A stretch of 13,776 nucleotides of DNA from an uncultured Gemmatimonadota bacterium. GTDB taxonomy: Bacteria; Gemmatimonadota; Gemmatimonadetes; Gemmatimonadales; Gemmatimonadaceae. The notes below the pieces were generated by a model. The model saw only the letters and a list, made by a program, of their open reading frames with translations. It made no database searches and was not told where the DNA came from. Shown here one piece after another: positions 1 through 5,620 of the stretch (positions are counted from its first letter, which is position 1; each line of letters begins with the position of its first letter). The translations under genes and the position numbers were made by a program. The DNA is taken from contig CAMLIT010000113.1 in NCBI GenBank assembly GCA_946480295.1, positions 1 through 13,776 of the forward strand, given 5' to 3'.

Positions 1-69
1 CCCTACCGCGACGAGGTGCAGGTGCCCTGCGACCCGGAGACGATGGAGCCGCTGCCCGCGCACGAATAG
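1..69 (+). CDS. C-terminal end of an unidentified protein (partial)
   Basis: Only the final 22 codons and the TAG stop of a gene that starts before the window are visible. The tail reads PYRDEVQVPC then DPETMEPLPAHE. It is acidic, proline-containing and carries one cysteine. This is too little to assign a family. The open frame up to the window edge, and the strong terminator hairpin that follows at 143-180, support this being the true end of a gene. Confidence 0.6.
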   Translation, partial: PYRDEVQVPCDPETMEPLPAHE

Positions 70-142
70 GGCGGTCCCGCGCGGAGGGCGCGCGGTCGGG
101 ACGCGGTCGAGTCCCATCGTTCGGTGTGGTGGCCCTCAAGCC

Positions 143-180
143 AAACGTCGGTCAGTCCCGCGCGGGACTGACCGACGTTT
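143..180. terminator. Bidirectional intrinsic terminator between convergent genes
   Basis: A perfect inverted repeat with 19-nt arms (143-161 and 162-180, starting AAACGTCGG and ending CCGACGTTT). The central GC-rich CCGCGCGG would form the loop. A T-run closes the plus-strand side (gttttc), and the same symmetry gives a T-run on the minus strand. It lies between the gene ending at 69 and the minus-strand thioredoxin ending at 214, so it probably terminates both. Confidence 0.85.
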
Positions 181-213
181 TCGCGTGGATCCCCCGAGCC
201 GTCCAGCCAGGAC

Positions 214-678
214 TCAGCCGCCGGTCGCGCTCGAGAGCATCTCCTCGAGGACTTTCTTCGGCACCGCGCCCGTCTGTCGCGCCACCTCCCTGCCGCCCTG
301 GAAGACGATCGACGTCGGGATGCCGCGGATGTTGAGCGACGCGGAGGTCGCCTGCGCGCGGTCGGTGTCGAGCTTCGCGACCAGCGCCCGCCCCTGGAAG
401 CTGCGCGCGATCTCGTCCACGTAGGGCGCCATCATCTTGCACGGCCCACACCAGTCCGCATAGAAGTCCACCAGCACCGGGACCTCGCTCTCCCCGATGG
501 TACGGGCGAAGGTCTCCTCCGTGAGCGGATAGGGGCGGTCGAGGAGCATCGGCCGTCCGCACTTCCCGCACTTCGGCTTGTCCGCGGCGCGCGCGGCGTC
601 GACGCGATTCCAGGTGTCGCAGAACTGGCAGCGCAGGGTGATCGTCTTCGTCGCGCTCGCCGTACCCGTGTCCGTCAT
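214..678 (-). CDS. trxC: Thioredoxin 2-type protein with N-terminal zinc ribbon
   Basis: A 154-residue thiol-disulfide oxidoreductase that should reduce protein disulfides in the cytoplasm. Residues 14-45 form a four-cysteine zinc ribbon (C17/C20 and C37/C40), the hallmark of the thioredoxin 2 (TrxC) subfamily. Residues 50-150 are the thioredoxin fold, with active site WCGPC at 76-80 and the cis-proline in GIPT (P121). Length fits TrxC, and there is no signal peptide. The ATG at 678 is chosen over a longer upstream frame because GGGAGG sits just before it and the zinc ribbon starts soon after. In E. coli trxC belongs to the oxidative-stress regulon; no regulatory site was recognised here. The family is certain; the symbol rests on the zinc ribbon. 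Confidence 0.93.
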   Translation of the reverse strand: MTDTGTASATKTITLRCQFCDTWNRVDAARAADKPKCGKCGRPMLLDRPYPLTEETFARTIGESEVPVLVDFYADWCGPCKMMAPYVDEIARSFQGRALVAKLDTDRAQATSASLNIRGIPTSIVFQGGREVARQTGAVPKKVLEEMLSSATGG

Positions 679-869
679 GATTCCTCCCGTGCTCTCGAAT
701 CGCCACGCCGCGGAGCGGTGCAGGACCGGGGCCGCCGCGGCGGGCCCGTCATTCATGAAAGCCGGAGTGGGGCCGCGGGGCAATCCGAGAATGCCGGACG
801 GCGATCGGCGGGAGCATCCGCTGGCGGGGGCTGCGCCCGGCGGCGCTTCCGCGTCCGGTCGCATCCGGC

Positions 870-875
870 TATCTT
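870..875 (+). promoter_or_regulatory. Possible -10 element for tRNA-Ala
   Basis: TATCTT lies 10 nt upstream of the first tRNA base, in an otherwise very GC-rich stretch, where a -10 box would be expected. No convincing -35 was found at the usual spacing, so this is tentative. Confidence 0.25.
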
Positions 876-885
876 CCGGCCCTTC

Positions 886-958
886 GGGGCGTTAGCTCAG
901 CTGGGAGAGCGCCTGCTTTGCAAGCAGGAGGTCACCGGTTCGATCCCGGTACGCTCCA
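886..958 (+). tRNA. tRNA-Ala(UGC), intact
   Basis: A complete cloverleaf can be folded by eye. Acceptor GGGGCGT pairs with ACGCTCC and includes the G3:U70 wobble pair that is the alanine identity element. The D arm contains TAGCTCAGCTGG. The anticodon stem CCTGC/GCAGG encloses the loop TTTGCAA (anticodon TGC, reading GCA). The T arm contains GGTTCGATCC. The discriminator base is A958 and no CCA is encoded. Its 3' half (from 909) is the left copy of the island's direct repeat, so it is the likely integration target, with its 3' half resupplied by the element. Confidence 0.97.
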
Positions 959-999
959 CTCGAGATCGCACGGCCCGGCCGCCCGCCACGGCGCGCCGG
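909..999 (+). repeat. Island-flanking direct repeat, left copy (att site)
   Basis: 91 bp that match 5987-6077 with a single mismatch (C971 versus T6049). The first 50 bp are the tRNA-Ala 3' half, from just before the anticodon stem to the discriminator base. The remaining 41 bp are downstream flank, including part of the tRNA terminator. Identity stops sharply on both sides (A908/C5986 and A1000/G6078). A duplicated tRNA 3' end is the classic footprint of tyrosine-recombinase integration. Confidence 0.92.
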
Positions 1000-1065
1000 A
1001 CTTTCGCGTTTTTCGGGGGGGGTAACGCAGATGTAATGCGAACGGCTGGATTCCTTGCGCCCCCC

Positions 1066-1726
1066 TCACGCTGCAGTGGTTTGCTCCTCGTGCCTGGTCT
1101 CGCGGAGCTTGGTCAGCTCGCTCACAACCGCCCGCATCGCCTTCTCGTCGGTCTGCTGATACGCGCTCTGGAGCACGCGCGCGTCCAGCCAGGCGCCGGC
1201 CTTCGCGACGTCCTGTACGACAAGGACTTCCGCTCAGCCGCCCATTTCCGGCTGTAGGGATGGAAGCTCCCACTGTCGACGAATCGAGATTGGCTGCGGG
1301 CTCAGCGCGCGCGAGGAGCTTCCGCGCATCGCGGGATGACGGGCTCGGGATCTTGTCCTTGCCCGATTCGATCTCCTCTTTCGCGCCTGGGGCGGGGAAG
1401 AACGGCCAGTCGCTGATGGGGGGGACGTGGGGATGGAGTCGATGTCGGCGCGCACCTCTTTGCCGATAGGGAGCCAGCCGCCCCTCCGCTCCTTTTCGTG
1501 CTCCGGGCGCTTGTAGATCCGGCCGTGCGGGGCCGCCGGTCGCTCGCCGATCGACGTCAGAGGCTCGTAGAGCGCGGATCGCAGACACCCGCCACCCCGA
1601 CCCCGCCGCGAGCGCCATAAAGCGCAACAGCCCCTGCGGGTCGGCATCACCGGCATTGGCGACCACCGCCGGGAACCGATCATAGGCCGCGATTGATCGG
1701 CGCGGATCGTTGCTCTTCGGAAGCCA
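1066..1726 (-). pseudogene. Tyrosine recombinase (phage-type integrase), frameshifted remnant
   Basis: No single frame is open, but pieces in all three minus frames join into the C-terminal catalytic part of a tyrosine recombinase. In order they are AAYDRFPAVVANAG, then LALAAGSGWRVSAIRALRASDVD-like Arg-I region (about 1580-1680), HGRIYKRPEHEKERRGGWLP, ISDWPFFPAPGAK, ARKLLARAE, FHPYSRKWAAERK, and finally LDARVLQSAYQQTDEKAM with the nucleophilic tyrosine. The last piece ends at a TGA at 1066. Joining them needs at least four frame changes. The HxxR box reads HPYS, so the second catalytic arginine also appears substituted. The N-terminal core-binding half is missing or unrecognisable. It points at the adjacent tRNA att site, as an island integrase would. 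Identification rests on motif order, without a database search. Confidence 0.82.
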
Positions 1727-1743
1727 CTAGCCAGTCATCGGAG

Positions 1744-1990
1744 TCAGGGGCGCTCGAGCACGCGCGCATCATCGCTGAGGAGCGCGAGGCTGTGCGCCGC
1801 ATAGAGCAATTTTCCTCGACACGAGCACCAGCGCCGGCATGGGCGGTCGCGCGTGATTGAGACGGAGCCGGCGGACGCTCTCGCGCCTGAGCCGCACCGC
1901 GTTCCGGGCATCACACTCCATCCCCAGCCACGCGTCGGGAGCGTTGAGGAGTACCTCGACTCGGTGACGTACACGCGGCGCCTCGCCGAC
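1744..1990 (-). pseudogene. Unidentified decayed coding sequence with one frameshift
   Basis: Two overlapping minus frames each show protein-like sequence that breaks off and continues in the other. One carries LLNAPDAWLGMECDARNAV and LRRESVRRLRL. The other carries GKLLYAAHSLALLSDDAR and stops at 1744. Read across one frameshift near 1810-1825 they give a plausible continuous polypeptide. I do not recognise the family. It may be a separate small gene rather than the lost N-terminus of the neighbouring recombinase, because it ends at its own stop. Confidence 0.35.
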
Positions 1991-2287
1991 GCGGCGAGAG
2001 ACGGGCGCAGCCCGACTACAAGGCCCGCCGGGCTTCAGCCAGGCGTGACTTGTACGTTTCGTTTCGGCTGGGGTGCCCGGAGCTACGGCTGGAGGGGCTC
2101 TCAACAGACGGAATTCTAAGAATTGGCTCATAATGGTGAGCACGCTTATTCTCGCTCGGTAGCGACACAGCCAACACGGGAGGCAGTTGAGTTCGACTCC
2201 TGTGCGCCCATAAGGCTTGGTAGCAATTCCGGTACATTGCGTGGAGGGGGTAGTGGGTTTACGTTTACGTATACCTGAGCGTCGAAC
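1991..2287. other. Non-coding stretch upstream of the TAC operon
   Basis: No convincing gene is present. The stretch holds a short inverted repeat at 2112-2124 (AATTCT-a-AGAATT), a tRNA-like string near 2140-2212 that does not fold into a cloverleaf, and the palindromic operator candidate at 2257-2274. It is richer in A+T than the flanks and probably contains the operon's promoter. Confidence 0.45.
2257..2274 (+). promoter_or_regulatory. Candidate TAC operator overlapping a -10 element
   Basis: The 18-bp interrupted palindrome GTTTACGTTTACGTATAC has a perfect core of TACGT-tt-ACGTA at 2260-2271. Outer GT and AC pairs follow one mismatched step on each side. TATACC (2270-2275) overlaps its right arm and could serve as a -10 box. 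No good -35 was found at normal spacing. It ends 13 nt before the toxin start, where a HigA-type repressor would be expected to bind and autoregulate. Position and symmetry are seen; binding is inferred. Confidence 0.4.
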
Positions 2288-2677
2288 GTGGTAGACCGAA
2301 CGATCATCGCGTTCGGCGCAAGGCTGGTGGTCAGATACATGCGATTCCGCAATGCCTTTCCAGCGGAGGAGTTCTACCGCGAAGCTGATAGGCCGGATCG
2401 TGTCCGCTTCGATGCGTTGGCGAGGTACTTGGCAGAACACGGTCGGCTACCAGACGACTCGCACGGTCACTTCTTGAAGGGGCGGTATTCAGACGTGTTC
2501 GAGTTGAAGCCTCGTGGCTCGCGCTTCTTCGGCTTCTTCTACGAACGCAATTTCTACGTGACCAACGGTGCGCCAAAGAAGAAGAAGAAGGAGCAAGAGG
2601 CTGACTACGAGATTGCCTCGACCATGAGAAGGGACTTTCTGGCGCGCATCAGTCGGTCCAGGCGAAAGAAGCGCTGA
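2288..2677 (+). CDS. higB: RelE/HigB-type toxin of a TAC module
   Basis: A 129-residue basic protein of the phage Gp49-like/HigB toxin group. Family members are ribosome-dependent mRNA endonucleases that block translation. Visible features are an N-terminal strand (RLVVRYMRF, 12-20), the PAEEFYREA helix start (25-33), the FELKPRGSRFFGFFY strand pair (71-85), a lysine run 97-101 and a C-terminal helix ending in DFLARISRSRRKKR. Length and order match HigB toxins of TAC operons such as M. tuberculosis Rv1955. The GTG at 2288 is preferred over ATG 2339 because the later start would remove most of the first beta strand, although neither has a strong ribosome binding site. The antitoxin follows after 28 bp. 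Toxicity is inferred from family and context. Confidence 0.82.
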   Translation: MVDRTIIAFGARLVVRYMRFRNAFPAEEFYREADRPDRVRFDALARYLAEHGRLPDDSHGHFLKGRYSDVFELKPRGSRFFGFFYERNFYVTNGAPKKKKKEQEADYEIASTMRRDFLARISRSRRKKR

Positions 2678-2705
2678 TCTCAATACCTTCGGAGGAGCGG
2701 CGATT

Positions 2706-3137
2706 GTGACCAGCTTCAATTTCAATAACCTTTGCGAGCGGCTCCCTTCGCCAGAGGAGCAGCGCCTTTATGCTCGCGACATGTGCATGTTGTCGGTGAC
2801 CGGGGACGTGATTGCCGCGCTTGAAGAGGCAGGAATGTCCCGCGCCGAGCTTGCCGAGCGTGTCGGACGCACAAAGGGATTCGTGTCGCAAGTGTTGAGT
2901 GGGTCGAGGAACATGACTCTCGGCACCCTCTCAGACATGCTATGGGCCGTCGGCAAGGAAGTCCGCGGTTTGACCCTTCGCCCCCTCGGCGAAATGCGGG
3001 TGCCCAGCGAGGCCATGGATGCCTGGCTTGAGAGCGAAGGGCGGATCAGGCAGGCCCACATTGGGGCTGCGATCTCTTCAGACAATGACTTGGGTGAAGA
3101 TCTGGAGAGTATGAGCGAACAGCCGCTCGCGGCTTAA
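2706..3137 (+). CDS. higA: XRE/HigA-type antitoxin with C-terminal extension
   Basis: A 143-residue protein expected to bind and neutralise the upstream toxin and to repress the operon. Residues 33-90 form an XRE-family helix-turn-helix; SRAELAERVGRTKGFVSQVL (45-64) covers the two central helices. Residues 95-143 are a polar, acidic tail absent from minimal HigA proteins. In SecB-dependent TAC systems such a tail is the chaperone addiction segment that the partner SecB recognises, so residues roughly 98-125, including W107, are candidates. The GTG start is fixed by GGAGGAG at 2691-2697, eight bases upstream. The stop overlaps the chaperone start by one base (TAATG), implying translational coupling. 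The HTH is certain; the tail's role is inferred. Confidence 0.87.
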   Translation: MTSFNFNNLCERLPSPEEQRLYARDMCMLSVTGDVIAALEEAGMSRAELAERVGRTKGFVSQVLSGSRNMTLGTLSDMLWAVGKEVRGLTLRPLGEMRVPSEAMDAWLESEGRIRQAHIGAAISSDNDLGEDLESMSEQPLAA

Positions 3138-3640
3138 TGGTCGACCCTACTAAGCAGCCCGGCCTGCGGGTCGAGCAGATCTTCCTGGTGGAGTCTCAGT
3201 TCAGCCACCGCGAAGATTTCCTCGCACTGCCGTCGGACACGAAGCCTGCGGAGGCGGGGATCGAAGTCTCTTTACGACTCCTGGGAGAACCTTCCGGGCG
3301 CGGTGCGGGGCTCTCGTTGCGCGTCGAATCGAACAACGATTCGACTGCGCTATACCGCTTTGTCGTAGAGATGATGGCGCTCGTCGCTGCGGAGCCGGGG
3401 CAGGAAAACATTCCTCCGGCTCAATACGTCATGGAGGCAGGGGCGACACTCCTCTTCCCCTTTATTCGCGAAACGCTGGCGAATCTCTCGATGCGGGGAC
3501 GGTTTGGCCCGATATGGTTGAAGCCGTTCAACGTAAGGATCGCTATTCAGCAATTGACGCGAGACTCGGAAAACAGAAAGGACCTCGGCCGCGCAGCGAA
3601 GACAAAGTCATCGGCTCGGGCGAAACGTAGCGGCCATTAA
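3137..3640 (+). CDS. SecB-like chaperone of the TAC module
   Basis: A 167-residue SecB-fold protein. The N-terminal strand carries QIFLVESQFSHRE (14-26). The middle has YRFVVEMMALV (73-83). The best-conserved part is LLFPFIRETLANLSMRGRFG (105-124) followed by PIWLKPFNVR, corresponding to the conserved C-terminal helix and lid region of SecB. Canonical SecB holds secretory precursors. SecB-like proteins encoded next to HigBA (for example M. tuberculosis Rv1957) instead protect the antitoxin from aggregation and proteolysis. The gene is the third of a toxin-antitoxin-chaperone operon, with its ATG overlapping the antitoxin stop. The C-terminal 25 residues are lysine- and arginine-rich. Family assignment is from motifs seen by eye; the TAC role comes from gene order. 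Confidence 0.85.
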   Translation: MVDPTKQPGLRVEQIFLVESQFSHREDFLALPSDTKPAEAGIEVSLRLLGEPSGRGAGLSLRVESNNDSTALYRFVVEMMALVAAEPGQENIPPAQYVMEAGATLLFPFIRETLANLSMRGRFGPIWLKPFNVRIAIQQLTRDSENRKDLGRAAKTKSSARAKRSGH

Positions 3641-3943
3641 CCCGCCAGCAACCGGATCGCGACGCCTTGGCGTTTGTCTACGAAATATCCGGTCTCCAGC
3701 GCAACGCACGCGACTCGAGATCAATATCGTACCGGGCCAATATTCGCGAGCGAGGCGCCAGGGGAGGGCCGGTCGGCGTCGGCTGACCTCCAACCCACGC
3801 TCGCGCGTCCACGTGACCCAGAGAGCATCCTGCGCGTGCTGGACGTGCGCCGTACGGCCGTCCAGAGGCCCACCGAGCGACATCACGGGCTCGTCGGTAG
3901 GCTGGTAGGCTGCTCTGGCGTCGGCCCCCCAGTCCGCCGACTG
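3641..3943. other. Gap with traces of decayed minus-strand coding sequence
   Basis: No intact gene is visible. On the minus strand two frames look protein-like in succession. One has ALWVTWTRERGLEV and LAREYWPGTILISS; after a frame change near 3715 the next has ACVALETGYFVDKRQG ending in AIRLLAG at a stop at 3637-3639. The family is not recognised. No terminator hairpin was found after the chaperone gene. Confidence 0.35.
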
Positions 3944-4210
3944 CTACGGTGAACTGCTAATCCTGCTCCTCCCGTCCACGAAGCGCTTCGCTTGCTCGAA
4001 CATGATCCCTGCCCGGGGCTCCAGGCCGAGAAAGGAATCACCGCGCTTCAGGCTAGGCAGCCCCGGCTCGTATGGCTCAATCGTGATCCACAGCGTCGCG
4101 TCGCCGAGCTCCTTGAGCGTGAATGCTGTTCGGTTGCGGTTTGTCTCGGCTCGATCAGACGCGGTGAGATCGTCCGGGCCGAGGCCATCGGGCATGGCGT
4201 TATCAGCCAC
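3944..4210 (-). CDS. Hypothetical small protein
   Basis: An 88-residue protein with no recognised family. The middle (about residues 28-75) alternates hydrophobic and polar residues, with TAFTLKELGDATLWITIEPY and RGDSFLGLEPRAGIMFEQAK, and looks like a small beta-rich domain ending in a helix. The last dozen residues (GRSRISSSP) look less protein-like, so the native C-terminus may have been lost by frameshift. The start is a GTG at 4210 that overlaps the stop of the gene upstream on this strand by 8 nt; an ATG five codons in is possible. There is no signal peptide or membrane segment. Confidence 0.55.
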   Translation of the reverse strand: MADNAMPDGLGPDDLTASDRAETNRNRTAFTLKELGDATLWITIEPYEPGLPSLKRGDSFLGLEPRAGIMFEQAKRFVDGRSRISSSP

Positions 4211-4445
4211 GTGTATTCCGTGTTGGATGTGCGATCAAGGTGACGCGGCCAAACGACTCCAGAACCCAGTCACGACGGGCGACTGGGAGCCGGTATTGGC
4301 CGGCGAGGAGACGGGAGTCCGCCCGACCGAACATGCACGCTATCTCCTGCTCGACCGTGAGCCGCTCACGCGGTCGCTGCTTCTCGTAATCGTACACCGG
4401 CGAAACGGCCGCCGGCACATCGGCCCGAGCGCCAGGAGGCGCCAC
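4203..4445 (-). CDS. Hypothetical small protein, coupled to the next gene
   Basis: An 80-residue frame whose residues 17-78 look genuinely coding, with YDYEKQRPRERLTVEQEIAC, LLAGQYRLPVARRDWVLESF and RVTLIAHPTRNTRG. It starts at a GTG (4445) with only a weak ribosome binding site. The first 15 residues are low-complexity Ala/Pro, so the true start may be further in or upstream by frameshift. It overlaps the 88-residue gene by 8 nt (GTGGCTGA), which suggests the two form a coupled unit. No family is recognised. Confidence 0.45.
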   Translation of the reverse strand: MAPPGARADVPAAVSPVYDYEKQRPRERLTVEQEIACMFGRADSRLLAGQYRLPVARRDWVLESFGRVTLIAHPTRNTRG

Positions 4446-4502
4446 GCTTGGCCGCGCGCGGCCGGACGAAGTTCTGGGCGCGCATCGGTAGAACGTTCAT
4501 AG

Positions 4503-4511
4503 TGCGATAAT
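4503..4511 (+). promoter_or_regulatory. Possible extended -10 promoter for the 294-residue gene
   Basis: TGCGATAAT fits an extended -10 (TGn plus GATAAT). It lies about 110 nt upstream of the TTG start at 4624. The perfect palindrome GAACGTTC (4491-4498) sits just upstream, where a regulator could bind. No clear -35 was found. Confidence 0.35.
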
Positions 4512-4623
4512 CAGCGCAGACCAAGCGGAGCCCTACGGCGGTCTCGTGCTGCGGTGCGTTGCCTCTGAACCTGTCAGACGCGGTGGTTCAGGTGATCCCA
4601 ACTCTCGGCACAGGAGGGCGTCG

Positions 4624-5508
4624 TTGACCCCGGAGCAACTGTTTTTTTGGGCGATGGTGGACTTGGATGCGTGCCTCCGCACCAAGTTTCACTACCACCA
4701 GATGCGCATGGCCGCTCTCCTACGGCTTCTGCTCACGGATAAGAACGAGCCGCCCTTGCTCGATCAGCTTCGGCCGCGTTGGTCCTTCCACCCACAATTC
4801 CGAATTGTGGACGAGATGCTTCCACAGGTTCCACCGGACTCACCGTCGCTGCCCGGCCTGATACTCGACTTCAGCCAAGTTTTCATCGATCCGGAGTTGC
4901 TCCCAGCGGGGGCTCGACCAAGCGTCGAGCTTGGGCTGGATCAGTTCCTGTGTCGCGTCGCATGCCGAGCAAACGGGATTGACATAACGGTGCGGGACAT
5001 CATCGACAACGTGGGCTACGTCTCAGGTGTGATGCACGCCGGAAAACCAAATCTGAAAAAGCGTCCAGGCGATGCCGCACTCCTTCAGGTTAGACAGTCA
5101 GTACGAGGGTTCGGCAATACGGAGCCGGCCCTTGCTCTGCTGAAGCAGATTGGCGCCGTCGTGCGGCGAGGAACGTCACCTCTGCTGGCGAAGTTGAATG
5201 ACCTAATGGCTCGGGGATTCCCGCTGCCGCGCTTTGACTACGGCGGAGAGATTCAGAAGGCACGGCAACCCGATGGATCGTGGCATCTACACGACGTTGC
5301 TTACGGGGACATCATCGTGACCGAAGGCCGGGATGTGCCGGGACCGACGTTCATTGTTCGACCGGGGGCTCCGTCGCCCTGTCGGTACGTGCAGTTCGAA
5401 ATCGCTGGACAGATATGGCGCGCCTATTCACCCCATCTGCCGTCAATCGCTCACGCGGACGCGGACACCCTCGCTGATATCCTTCGAACCGCGAGGCGCG
5501 TGGCCTAG
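4624..5508 (+). CDS. Uncharacterised 294-residue island protein
   Basis: The largest intact gene of the island; I do not recognise it. The TTG start is favoured over a longer frame from 4546 because AGGAGG (4612-4617) lies six bases upstream. The N-terminal third is helical, with QLFFWAMVDLDACL and MRMAALLRLLLTDKNEPPLL. The middle carries ITVRDIIDNVGYVSGVMHAG (about 147-166), then GNTEPALALLKQIGAV. The C-terminal third looks beta-rich, with YGDIIVTEGRDVPGPTFIVR and YVQFEIAGQIWRAYSP, and ends in a helix. There is no signal peptide, no membrane span and no catalytic motif I can name. It may be a two-domain protein. A short palindrome followed by five T (5502-5516) overlaps its stop and could weakly terminate. 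Position beside a TAC module suggests accessory or defence cargo, by association only. Confidence 0.8.
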   Translation: MTPEQLFFWAMVDLDACLRTKFHYHQMRMAALLRLLLTDKNEPPLLDQLRPRWSFHPQFRIVDEMLPQVPPDSPSLPGLILDFSQVFIDPELLPAGARPSVELGLDQFLCRVACRANGIDITVRDIIDNVGYVSGVMHAGKPNLKKRPGDAALLQVRQSVRGFGNTEPALALLKQIGAVVRRGTSPLLAKLNDLMARGFPLPRFDYGGEIQKARQPDGSWHLHDVAYGDIIVTEGRDVPGPTFIVRPGAPSPCRYVQFEIAGQIWRAYSPHLPSIAHADADTLADILRTARRVA

Positions 5509-5620
5509 GCCTTTTTGCCAGTCAGCCTCGTGCGGGTGAGCGCCGGTGCCAACTGGCAGCTAAGCCGCATGCAGTGGTCGGTGCACTCGGGTGAGCGAGC
5601 ACCCATGTCACGGCGCGCCA
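5509..5620. other. Short non-coding stretch inside the island
   Basis: Nothing beyond the T-run just after the 294-residue gene. With the LuxR remnant (5621-5833) and the gap to the right repeat (5834-5986), it makes up a region of about 480 bp without an intact gene. Confidence 0.4.

Noticed and set aside
932..1666. A 244-codon minus-strand open frame
   Set aside because: It reads through the tRNA-Ala gene (ending WSVPGSNR) and covers recombinase sequence only in its first part and in a middle block. It is an accidental frame through a pseudogene.
2128..2212. Possible degenerate tRNA (GGCTCATAAT, a CTCGGTAGCG D-arm-like string, GTTCGACTC and GCGCCCA)
   Set aside because: Individual strings look tRNA-like, but the T stem has mismatches, the acceptor strands do not pair over seven bases and no anticodon stem forms.
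1769..2440. A 223-codon minus-strand open frame opposite the toxin start
   Set aside because: The N-terminal two thirds lack coding character and run across the promoter and toxin gene. Only the last part overlaps the decayed gene annotated at 1744-1990.
4184..4206. Near-identical DNAMPDG coding string shared with the phosphoesterase (about 8495-8515), both on the minus strand
   Set aside because: The match is only about 21 nt with two mismatches, the surrounding sequence is unrelated, and the metallophosphoesterase motifs do not follow in the small gene. Probably chance.
5502..5516. Strong terminator after the 294-residue gene
   Set aside because: GGCCTAGGCC followed by TTTTT is suggestive, but the stem is at most three pairs once a four-base loop is allowed, so it was only noted with the gene.
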